Source: Ancylostoma caninum (taxonomy: Eukaryota; Nematoda; Chromadorea; Rhabditida; Ancylostomatidae). From it: a stretch of 64,000 bases of DNA. A program made the position numbers and the translations under genes. Location: positions 3,038,001-3,102,000 of the forward strand of contig JBAJFG010000347.1 of NCBI GenBank assembly GCA_037903475.1. The letters are read 5' to 3'. The notes under the pieces are model-generated. The model saw only the letters and a list, made by a program, of their open reading frames with translations. It was not told the origin of the DNA and did no database searches. Positions 13,501-25,500 of this stretch are shown here, in pieces. Each line of letters opens with the position of its first letter. The first letter of the stretch is position 1.

Positions 13501-16500
13501 CTGCTGAATCTGCTACGGGTAGAGCACTTGAGAGTAGAAGATATGTTGCAAAGATCTTTCGTGGAATGTGCTTCGCTTAGGGAAGGCCCGACGAGGAAAA
13601 CTAATCTTGAAAAGGTATAACTGAGTAGTTTTCCAAGATATACAGGTGTTACGCAAATATGTGGATGCCACATGTAAATGCCAAATGTCGATTTTCCGGA
13701 GAGGATCAGTCGAGTCATCCAGAAGTCTTGGCAGTAGATGAAATCGAGTGGAGTCCACTATCCAGATTTTTTTTGCCTACACATCTAGGTAATTCCAGGC
13801 AGAACAACACTTGGCTACACTTCCTAAGACTGATTGTCAGATGTGTGAGCCACCTGAGGCAACGATCAGCCCGATTCGTCAGTTTCATGATGTTTTAGTG
13901 AATTTCATCGAGAGAAGAGCTGAGCTGTGGCTGCGACTCGCAGGTAGGTGTGCAAATGCAAATACGTCGAGTGTTCAGCTGTGGTGAGAACAAGCGGATT
14001 GCTGAATTTGTAGCAGAATGCCATTAAAAGGTGCTGTAAGAAAAGGCAAAATGTGTTTTAGCAAGAAGGCGAAGTCAGTAAAAATAGTTACCAACACTGT
14101 TTTCAGCTGTTCCAAGGGTGTGGAACGTAGTACTTGGAAGAGCTGTGCAGCCAAGCTCTGCAAGTGACTAGTTGAATGAATTGGCTAATCGTAGTGCTGT
14201 GCATTACCGCTCTTTCCCGATACAACGATCTACATATTGGCCACAGATGACGGGATGTTTCTTCGTTGGAATTATTTTCTAGTAGACGCACGAATAGCAA
14301 TCGAGTTCACTCAAATATGTACTGAATTCGAGAGTAGTGGTTTCATGAAGGACTTGTTTCAATTAATACTATCGGTATTTCTAATCATCTGTTACATAGC
14401 TGAAAACGGAGTTTTTTCTTCTTTTCAAGATATTTGTTATGGCTTGTGAGGAATGGGCAGATGAACACATTTTCGGACATAAATTCAGTGGCGCCACACG
14501 TTCAGCACACCCCACGATTTTGGACGACAGATGTTGTTACATGTCTTACTCAGACAAACACTCGCTCGGCGCGCGCGACAATCTCGCTGGCCGCGCAGGT
14601 ACCTAAGGCCCCGGGACCAGCGAGATTGGGGCGCTCAGCCAGCGAGATTGTCGCGCGCGACGAACGACCAAGATAGGTGCGCGTTCCCAGCGAACTCGAT
14701 GCGCGCGCTCAGCGATGACGTCACAACCGGTCAATATCGGATGATGGTCAAGTTCTGACGGTTGGGTGACAAGTAGAGTTTTGACCGAATCGAATAAAAT
14801 TCGAATATTTATTCGAATGTTCGAATATTCGAAAATTCGAATATTCGAAAATTCGGAGGTTCCGAAAAATTCGAAAGTTCGAATATTCGAAAATTCGGGG
14901 GTCCTATAAAATTTGAAAATTCGAATATTCGAAAATTCGACGGTTCCGCAATATTCGAAAGTTCGAATATTCGAAAATTCGAGGGTCCGGGATTATTCGA
15001 AAATTCGAATATTCGAAAATTTTAGGTCGAAAATTCGAATATTTGGAGTTGTTTTGCGTCGCAACTGTTATTTCAGTTCCATTTTCTCGCTGAGGAACCA
15101 TTCCAATTGAAACCCCAGTCCAATTTCTCATTTCAACCTCAATTTTCCCAAAAACCTGCTCGTATCTTTGCACGCATTCGAAAGCCACCAACAGCATTTG
15201 AAAGCTTTGAAACTGCAATCCTACGAGGTGTACGACACTGGCGACGATAATCTCTCCGGTGAAACCTACGTATGTACTTTTCTAGAGACTTGAGAAACCA
15301 GCAGTTTCAACTATACTTCTGATTATTCAAGCCTTTCCTCCAGAACTATGTAAGTGAACTGCAAACTATAATATAAAATTTTACACATCATTCCTCCTTA
15401 TATTTAGCTGATTTCCGGCTACTGCTCCAATTAAACTCTTTCTAAGTACATCACCGTTAGTTATGGAATTCAAAGTTCACACAAAATCTTGAGATCCTCT
15501 TATTATCCTTTCTGCCCAAACATACTCCGACTTCTTGTTATAGAAGTTCTGTTGGTTTTAACATTCAACGTACAAGCATGCAGTTGGACCCGATAAGCAG
15601 ATGTAATAATGAGGAACGGGATAATACACAGTGTTTTTTATCTTGCTGATGCTTTTTTGTTGATAGCTGGAAACTCATTCATGGTCAAGGTAAATGAACT
15701 ACTATACCCAACATTGTTTTTACAGCGTCAATACCTCTACATTTACTACCATGGCACGTTTTGTTAAACTACAACACGGAGATATTAAGGCGAAAGCCTT
15801 CTCACGGACGAAGGGTTTCATCCACTTTACGATCCTTTAATGATGGTTACAGACCTCAAGTGACGTTCTTAAGCTTAGAAATTTCAACCCGTTGCAATTT
15901 TGAAACCGACAAGGGACAACTCCACAGCAGCACAAACTTCCACTCATGAGAAGGTTGTGAGAAATTCCAAAACGGCAAACGAAACTCACTACCTGAAAAG
16001 TTTCATGCCCGTTGTAATTGGCAAACATATCGCCTTGTTCGCCTACATGCATGGGTACAAAATGTTTTTACCAAATGGAATGTTTTTCGAATAAATATTC
16101 GAACATTCGAATATTCGAAAGTTCGAATATTCGAAAATTCGGTGGTTCGCAAAAATTCGAAAATTCGAATATTCGAAAATTCGGAGATCCCTAGAAATTC
16201 GAAACTTCGAATATTCGAAAATTCGGTGAGTTCAGAAAATTCGAAAGTTCGAATATTCGAAAATTCGATGGTTCGCAAAAATTCGGAAATTCGAATATTC
16301 GAAAATTCGGGGGTCCCCAAAAATTCGAAAATTCGAATATTCGAATATTCGAAAAATATTTTCGAATGTAAAACTCTAGTGACAAGGCTTCACCGCGTAG
16401 ATGTACTGATGCTGCATGACCAGATTTACAAAAATGGGCTAGCGATTGAAAGTGATTGGCTCCACGCCCGCAGAAACCGAATCTGTTGGCGGATCTGGCC

Positions 16501-19500
16501 GGCGAGATCTCAGTTGCATCGTATTTCTTGCTGGTGAAGATGTGTGAACGTCTTTCGTCGTCTGCGTCCTTCGAAAATCGTCCCTGGTCTGCTTCGCGCC
16601 TAGCGAATTTCTGCTGCAGCAGAACCAAGCGACTTTACCGACCTGCATCTTCGAAACTGTACTATTTCATTCTGGTCAGTGCGAAGCGAAGCAGGGCTCA
16701 AACAGGTGCTCGCCACCAGCAAGAGTATATCTGGGTAATTGCGTACCAATATTACTTTAGCAAATAGCGCAATTATATCGAGAGTAGAGCTAAATTTTTA
16801 CTCAATTTGATGAAGTGATATAACTGAGAGATGCAAGTACTTTCGGGATTTACTGCATCTAGCTTTGAATGCAGTAATTCCATTCAGAAGCATTTGCCGA
16901 AACAGCAGAGCTAAGGAAAGGAGCATATTATGCATCATTACACTTTCTGCTGTGATCTTGATAGCTCTTTCCAAGCCTGAGATATGGATTTCAAGTTCTC
17001 ATCACTTGGTCGCCCAAAATGGGCAGCGTGTTAAATATGCGACCGCCACCGTGTCAAGCTTTGTAGTTGTATAGCACCATCTTACATGGTATATTAATAA
17101 CAGTTTTATTTAGCCGTTCCCGTCATGGACAAGAGGCTCAAATGTGGTCGAGTATTGCTGGTGTCCTGTGCTCAACATCAACTGCAAAACCAACTCGTCC
17201 TTTTGATAAAGGTGACTTATTCCTCTACGTTTGGAAGACTGTGCCTACAGTACTCTGAAGTCCGGCGAACTTGTTTCTATCGCATGCTCTTCCCATCGAA
17301 TCAGAGGCGGAGTTCCATGAGCTCAGTTGTGTTTTATCGCCTTCGTTCATCATAAGTGAAGATCAGCATGTATTTTTGCCGTTTTGTGTTTTGTACCTTT
17401 CCTTTTGCCCTTTGAAGGCAGCACCAGTCGAAATTCTCGACACCCAGTTAAACCGCTCCTAATGACAGACACTGTCAGCAGATTACAAATGTGGAACAAA
17501 TACAAATGATTATGACTTACCTGCGAAGAAATCCGAATCGCAATCGCGAATCCAGCTGCGACGATGCGCCAGCCAACAGAGGCCCGTAACATTTACAACC
17601 TCGTTTGACGCGCGTGCGTAGCGAGACTCATGGGTGTCATTGGAGCGCGAAAAGACACACGGAAGCCGGCATTCCGATTTCGCGGAATCCTTTTGTGCTT
17701 TTTCAGTGTTGGATGTGAAACCTAGGTCCCTCTAAACCCCGAAATCAAGCAAAATCTCAAACATGGAGATTCGAGCAGGTGCTTCTTTTGAAGAACTTGT
17801 TTTCCGAAGTAAGTCTTTTGGTTGGTGCAAAAGTGACGGCGCATTTTTATTGACTTCATTTTTTCCACAACTTCAATGCATGGTCACGTTGGACATAAAC
17901 CCTTAGCAGGTACCACTTTTCATCGTATGGGCAGGTCCTTGAGGGTCCTTCGAAGAGAACTCGGAAGACTGGGAAGCAGAAAATAAGGAGAACTCCGTTT
18001 CTAGGTCGTCATGTTTGGCATTCGTTCTTGGGAGATGAATGCTTCCGATGGATGGAGCTGGGAAAAGCAGCGAAAATACTGCAATTCTTCTGGACAATAC
18101 GATGGCTATTTAAACATTGACATTGAACCTATAAATCCTGATCTGATACAAATAAGGTGTTTTGGACCGTATTGCTTCAGAAAAATCCTCGAAATTCAAA
18201 AAACTGATGAGGAGATTTTTGGAAATTTTCAGTCGCTCCATGATTCCTAATTCCAATTGACATCTCTCATACCCACAATACAAAAGAGCTTGCTTTGCTC
18301 TATAAATATGTAACAATCAGTGGCAGACGTAGAAACCGGGCGGGGGGGGGGGAAGTGGGGTCTCCACCGCTTTGACGACCCAGATGGAAAATAAAACTGA
18401 TAAAAATATTAATTTTAACGCTAAATGAATGATAAAAATTATTTAAAAAATAACAAAATTGAACAATTAAAAATAGACTAATACAAGATTTTTATTTGTT
18501 TTGTATAGTAATTTGTAAAATTTGCTGACACACTTTCGGGCGGCTCATACTCAGCTCGCTTACTCCTATGGATGTGCACATTTTAGGACTTCCTGGGAGA
18601 TGGTAAGCGATCCTTCCAAGTGTTGGTGCCGTGCTTCGATTCAGAATCGTCTTCCGACGAACAAAAGCGGAAGAGCGAAGAGTTTGCTCGCCTCTCGAAA
18701 GAGGTCTGTGTTTTCAACATTCGAGTAATGTTTATGTTGAAGTGTTTCAACCAAATCATCGCTCATTAGCAAATTTTCAATCAATTTAAGTCTTCCACTA
18801 AATGCGGTAACCTCTTCGCCCTTAGTGTCTCAATGGTATCGTGCTGCTCCTAATTTTTCTGTCAAAAGAAATCTTCAGGATCGGTATTGGCTGGAGGAGA
18901 GTTGCGTGCTGGAGGGGATCACTCGTTGGGGAATCGAGGCAGTGGCTCCGCTGGCTCAGGACGGAGGGCAAGGACACCGGTCATTCCGTATGGTCAACGA
19001 TCTACCGATATCGTCTTTGCTTGGTGTTAGTAAGAAGGCGATCAAGATTGATGTCGCAGAATTGCTGTCAGAAGCCAAGTCGAGGGAGATACCACGTCTC
19101 AGGTGAGTAGTTTCTTCAGTTTTTCTTTATTAATCCACAACGAAATAAAATAGGTTGTTAATTTGTGTTTGAGGTGTTTTTAATGTACAAACACTCGAAT
19201 ATGGAGAATGAGTTCTTCCTGAATTCATTTGCACTGCTGGGCTGCCATTCCATACTTGTTCAGCAGTTGTATGTGATCCAAGCCGATCACATAGTTATCC
19301 TGGAGGGCGTCTGCCAAAAAGTGAATCTAAATATTAGTTTTTTCTTAGGGTTTGGTTGTTTTCCCTGAAAGGCTAGTAAGGCATGACTCACAACATGTGC
19401 GCTCGGCGTCAGTGGTACATAGTAGTTTTTCCACCTTCGAGCTTTGACGTCGATGGTTCCCCCTTTGATACTCAGGGCGCAATTGCTTATTGTGTTTATG

Positions 19501-22500
19501 CATACTTGTAGTCGTCCTTTCACTCCTGGCCACGAGCAATTGTTCAGTATTTTGATCGGCTTTGAATTGAAGTATTGGGTTGGGCATTAAGTTAGTGCGG
19601 TTTTTTTTCGACTAATTTTTTTACGAGGCTTCAAACTAGGTTTGATAGCACTTCTTAGTTCTTCTTGTAGCTCATGTTTTGCGCTTTACGAATATTATAA
19701 CCAAACTCCCCAATCTCCGCTACTTCTCATTTTCTATCGCATGAAATGTGACCCCCAATTCAACAAGCGCCTACATCTCCGGCACCTCCAACTGTTCCAC
19801 TATATATGTAGTGGAGCAGATGCAGCTGAAGCTGCTGGGAATATTAAGAGCGTCTAAATGGAAGCCATTACTGTTGAAGGGACAGTGCAGAAGTGGATGT
19901 CCGCTTCAGAGAGATCGATTTTGGGCTTTAGGATGCATGTTGTCCTGTATGCATAGTTCGTAGAATTATGAGACGATTTTTCTCAAGGACTTACTCTAAA
20001 TATGATGAAGTACTGCTGATATCAACTTTCAGAAAAAGCCAAGTTCGTTCAGTCCACTTCGTCAATATACACTGAATGCTTAGAAAAATCGCACGAACAT
20101 ATTGCCCAACATATACATATTTTGAAGGATCCACCTGCTTGGAAGACGAAAAAATCCAGACGAGAGCGTTCTTTTATCTCAAACGGAAGTTTGGTGGACA
20201 GAATGTAGGTGTCCTGGAGTGAAACCGACGTGCCTCCAGCATAGATGAAAGAGCCACCTGGAACATTGTCACTGTACACTTAATCATATCCCTCTGTATG
20301 TCCCACTTTTTGAAAGGTCGTGTGGAATGCCGGTGAGTGAATTGAGGACCGCCTTAGACGAAATAGCCCAGTCTCTGAGAGTACCGTTCACACTGTTGTG
20401 TTCTGTCGAACTGGTGACGTAGTTGCACAATGTCTGAAAGGATCTCTCGTGCTTATTGTTCAGTAACAGGTTAAAGCGGCCTACATTGTCGTCGAAAGTG
20501 CAGTCGATCAGGCTGCAAGCTGGAGTGAACGCGGCTCCGACTCGTGGCGAACCCTGCTCGGTCGTGCTGCTTCGATCAGCCGTCGGAGCGGCAAAGTTGA
20601 GTGCACGTCGGGGAGAATCGCGGTGTGGAAGCGGGCTGAGTTCGTCGTTGAACTGGCTGCTTTGCTGGTTGAACGTAGTGAACTCCACATCTGTAGAGGA
20701 TTTCGATGAAGATAAAGGGTTGGTACAGGTCGAGGAGTAAATGTGAATGCTGAGAGAAAAGGTTATGATTCAGAAATCTTCTTCCCTTACTGCTTAATCA
20801 GGTACTGGAAAGAATGTGATTATGAAAACCATTTCATTTGACACCATTCGGCCATGTCTTCTCTACAAACATTAAAAACATTTTTTCGCCCAAATTTTGC
20901 ATTATGGAGTTATTTGGCGCGCTGCTCACGAAACGTTGCTCACGTTGGACGCAACACATATTTCATACGCTGGGCACGAATGCTGCCATAGTTTTGTGCC
21001 GCGACGCCATTATTGTAGCGTTACAACAGTGTTTTTTGAATATTCTTCTGTCTCTGAGCCTCATTTTTAATATATTATTCTCGACTACTGAAGCCCTCCG
21101 TAGGTGATCTTATTTTTATTTCCACTAGCTTTCGGAACTTAGTGCCTTCGTCAGGCTTTAATTTGTGAGATACAATACAACCTCGTCATGCATCAGAATA
21201 CAAGCAAACTAGCAACTGTTTTCTTAGCAAGGAAATTGCAATTTTTTGTGAAATAATGTTTGTATTTGTAATTATTATAGCACATCAAATACCTACTCTT
21301 CTCTCTGCAACGTTTCGGATAATTCTATATCCACCCTATGCTCAGTGACACTCTACAAAAACAGGATTGTGGTGTGGATTCAGAGAGGATTTTGTGACCA
21401 GCGCAACGAATACCCCTCCGCCTACCCTCACCGTGAGCGAAATTCGCGCAAAGATTCTGTTCATGTGTTTTTTCAAGGGCAGAGCTAGCCGAATGGTGTC
21501 ATTCGTTACTGTTTGACTTTTTTTTCCAAATTTAGCATGTACAAGAACAATAATGGTTACTATTAGGTTGATCTGAAAGTCTTGCACCTAATTTCATACT
21601 TTTTTCAAAGAATGCTAAGTTAATTGTGGATAGATATCAATCAACAGCATAACTACCTTCATGATCCACGAATTATGGCCAACGCTTCACAAGAGCACCA
21701 GCTCCAGAAGTCAAGAACTCTGGCAGCTGCGAGTCCAAAAAGCTTGAAATCTCGCTTTTCGGTTTGGTCCTGTCATTGAATTTCTTTTCCCGTATACACA
21801 GCCTCACGGCTCCGAACAAGTGGTATTTAGACGGGGATAAGTCAGGAGAATAAGTATGGAGTGGTAGAATTTCTCAGCCTTGTTCGGCAATTTTTTGATG
21901 GGTAAGCTCTGCCAAATGAGCTCGGGCGTTGTCGTGAAATGGAGCAACATGGTCAATTTTTCCCTGCTCCAGGCGAGTTGCGTCTGCTATTCTGTGTAGT
22001 TAAGAAGAGTAGAACTAGACAGTCCGATCGCCTAGGTATCAGCACTTCTCGATACAGTATTTCCTCGGAATTCCACCAACAACATAGAAAAACCTTCTTT
22101 CGTGCCCTTCTCCTACCGGCTGTTTTAGAGATGGTTCGCCACGCGAGAATCAACTCTACTCTCGTGTGCGTCTAGCATACAGCACCCAACTCTCATTTCC
22201 AGTAATGAGTTGGTGGAGTACGTTTCTCCTGTGTGGATGCAGCAGCTAAGACTGGCACACACTCAGTCTTGTAAGGCACTCAGTTAATGGGGGACCCAAC
22301 CCGTCATCAGTTTTCTGTAACACGCTTCGAGATGTCCCGCGATTATTGTTCAGCTGCAGCCAAGTGTATCCTACTCTTTACATGTAGTGGCGTTTTGATT
22401 CAAAGTCTATGGAATTCTAGATCCTAAAAGATATCTTGGTGCAGAACTTCCGGACCAACCTAATACTTATTTGAGATATGGAAGCAAAATTGAAATCGAC

Positions 22501-25500
22501 TCACCGTTTCCTTCGCTGAATCCGACCAGCTTCGAACTGGCGTCCTCTGCGCCAAATGTCCCACCAGCTCCTTGATCTGCTCCGCTGTTGGAGATTTCTG
22601 AATCACTTGTCAGCCACATAAAGGTCATAACTATTGGGTAAAGTAGTTATGGAATGAACCACGCATAAACAATAACAGTTAACATGCTGAGCAATAATTT
22701 ATTCACATTAAACTCTGGATTTTCGTAACCTCTTCGCGACCTTCCGCGACCGCTCCCGCATCATTTTACGGGTTACCTTAACAGGAACGATTGGAGGCGG
22801 AAGCGCTGACCCGCCGCTTTCGTTGTACGGCAGGCCCATCGTTCTGCGCATCAACCTATCGACAAACTGCTTTTTCAACTTAGCAAAGCCGCCAGGTTTC
22901 GACACCAATGTGAGGTCCATGCCGCGGGTTAAGCCCTCCAGATCCGGGATTTCCCGCAGCATGCTGAGGTCGCTCGCGACGCCCGTCGGCAAGTACTTCG
23001 TGAGCTCTGTGAGTTTTGTGGCCACCTCGGACTCGACTGGGGTCGGCTTCTTGAACACGAGCAATTCAGGCGCCTTGGTTGTCGTCAACTTCTCCTTCTC
23101 GTTCCGCTTGAATAGTTTGCTGTGGAGCCTCTGGAGCTCCTCATTGCTCTTCTGCTGGATCGCGGCCGCGTCTGCTTTTATCGCTGCGATTTTCCTCTTC
23201 ACTACTGTGTTCTTCACGAGGGAAGGCGGATATAGTGTGGGAGCCAGTTCTGGTTTTGCGGTGGTCGCTTGCATTCCGTAAATGTTGCGCACTAAAATGG
23301 GTGTTGATGTTTCCAGTGACGGGGCGAAGAGCATTGGTCGCACCGTGGTGGCCAGGTCTTCCTCGTCGAGAATGCCTAGTTTCCTGGCGAGCTGCACCAT
23401 CGACGGCTCGGTCGTCGGCAATGCCTCTGCAGGGCTGGAGTCAGTGTTATAGAAGTGTGATGCTTGCACGGGAGAGCGCCTTAAATCTGGACTCGTTCCC
23501 GTACCAAGAAGACTTGATAGCGACTGAGTCTGCTGGAGCAGTATGTCTTGTCCGCCTTGATTAGCAAGATCAACTGATTGCAATGTCTTCACTAGGACTG
23601 GGATGTAAGGAAGGACAGGTGCCGTCTGCCTCAACAGGTTCATGAAGTTGGCGAGCGCATCAGTGGTTGAGGCCGCGGGCGATTCAGTCGTGGAGAAGAA
23701 CTCCATCGGAGTCGAAGTGGTTGTCACCTCAGTAGTTGTTGACATGGTTGTCGTGCTAGCGGCTATGGTAGATGATGGTGCTAACCCGGTGTGTTCGTGA
23801 GGCTCGGTTCTTGAAATCTCCGTCTTTGAAGAAGTACTCTTCTCTTCTGCCTCAACTTTTCTGAGCGCGTCAGTTCCGTTCGTGTCTTGTGAGACAATTA
23901 TCATGGTCTCTCCTCTGTAATTCCCAGACTGGCGATACTGCTGCCAGTCGTGAATGCCGATCAAATGCGGCGTCAACCTTTTTTTGCGGTTCCATGGGTT
24001 CTGGGCATCTGAATGGGCCCGTTTTTGGCTATTGCAGATTTGGAATGAACGGTGACTCACCACAGAGAGCTGAGCTGTAGACGATGTCCGTGAGAGCAAT
24101 CACATCCATAGGTGGATAGAACGTGCCGCGGAATACTAGCTAAACGATTTATCTTGATGGCAGGACAGTGACGTTGATCAAATTCCAATGCCATGGACCC
24201 GCTCGCTGCACCATGACACGCGCCTAATCGATCGAGAGTGAAGACGGTGATATCAAGAGAATGTGCGGAGGCGCAGACGGTTAGAATGCCGAGGCTCAGA
24301 TGTTGCGGCGCTGCGAGTGGGCCCGGACGATGTGATAGTTTGTTGTCGTACCTCAAATGGCTGTGATAGTGGAGGCAGCTCCACAACGCGGAAAATCCAT
24401 TGTTGAGCGAAGCTGGGTGACAAGCCATCGTAGCACCTTAGAAGGTTAGCTGATTATTTGGGCGAGGATCGCAAATAAGCATGCACCTCACTACAAATTC
24501 GAGCTTCTGATGTATTTTCAGTTAAGTAGTACATAAATTAGCATACAAACTCAGCGAAAGAGGATCCGAGGAACGTGTGATTACATTAACAATTTCAACG
24601 AAGTTACAACAAATATAATAGAAAGGATGCTATGCAAGCAAGACAGGAAAAGTAATGAAAAATGATCTGCTAAGAACATTACGGATATCCTTGTCTCAAA
24701 AGTTTTTTGCGTGTGGATTTGTTCCCAGTAGGCTGCGAATCGTTGTATTTGCTTTATCGAAGAACGCCGGAAAGACAACTTTCATGCTGAAGTTGCAGAG
24801 TTTTTGCTTCTTTTTTTGGCTTTGAACTTTCAAAGTCTCCTCGATCTGTGTAAAATATTTCTTCTAATCCTCTATTGGTTCTTTATGTTTATCATCGCGG
24901 AATGGGGTTACTTACTTCAAAGAATTGAGATCCTTACTCCCCGGAGGCTGTCTAGTGCACACTTCAAGCTGCGACTCGACACCCGTTTTGTAGTACCAGT
25001 ACTTTACATTGCCGCCGCCTAGCTGGCACGAAGCGACGTCGGAGACCAACAGGGCCACAGTCCTTCCCATAAAGCCGATGGTGTGGGCGAAGAACCCTTC
25101 TGAAACTGCTGTGTCAGTGCTTTGAACGCTCACCTGTTCAGCTGATCCTCTTACCGCTGCCCTTCCTTGGTGTGATGACGTGCTGTGGATCTGCTTCATA
25201 GTGGGTGCTGGGTATCCAGTCGCCGTTGTCCTCGGAGCTGCTGGCGTTCCTCCACAGGCAGTTCGACGAGAAGTCGCAGTTCAGGTCGGAGGAGGAAGTT
25301 ATTTCCGCGTGAACTGGAGCAGAAATCTGCTGCTTTTGGTTGGATCTGCTAAATTGAACGCTTACCTGGTGCAGCCAACAGAAAGAGCAGAGCGAGCGTT
25401 GTTGTCATGGACAGCACAGTAGCGTGCGAAGACGAAAGTGAGAGGTAGGTGATGAGTATGCAGCACCTTTGCGCGCACGACTCTGACCAACTGACCCATT

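Larger units (their letters stand above)
14774..16378. mobile_element. hAT-like non-autonomous element with 8-bp target duplication, built of 42-bp repeats
   Basis: The element begins TAGAGTTTT at 14774 and ends AAAACTCTA at 16378, a perfect 9-bp terminal inverted repeat; an imperfect AT-rich inverted extension follows. It is flanked on both sides by the same 8 bp, GTGACAAG (14766-14773 and 16379-16386). TAGAG-type ends and 8-bp duplications are the known signature of hAT transposons. Inside each end lies an array of a 42-bp unit (14793-15042 and 16087-16370) around about 1 kb of non-repeated DNA. I find no transposase reading frame in that core. It lies wholly inside skih-2 intron 20, so it is spliced out. 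Family assignment rests only on ends and duplication length. Confidence 0.75.

Noticed and set aside
16142..16628. Long overlapping ORFs on both strands with a 14-residue repeat (RIFENS / FEYSNF)
   Set aside because: They arise because the 42-bp DNA repeat has a period divisible by three and few stop codons. Both strands are open and no splice or start context exists.
17903..18250. [23 protein letters not shown] and neighbours as a helicase exon
   Set aside because: It was tried as the missing skih-2 exon. The exon at 17114-17211 ([20 protein letters not shown]) fits homology and both flanking phases exactly, so this one is not needed.
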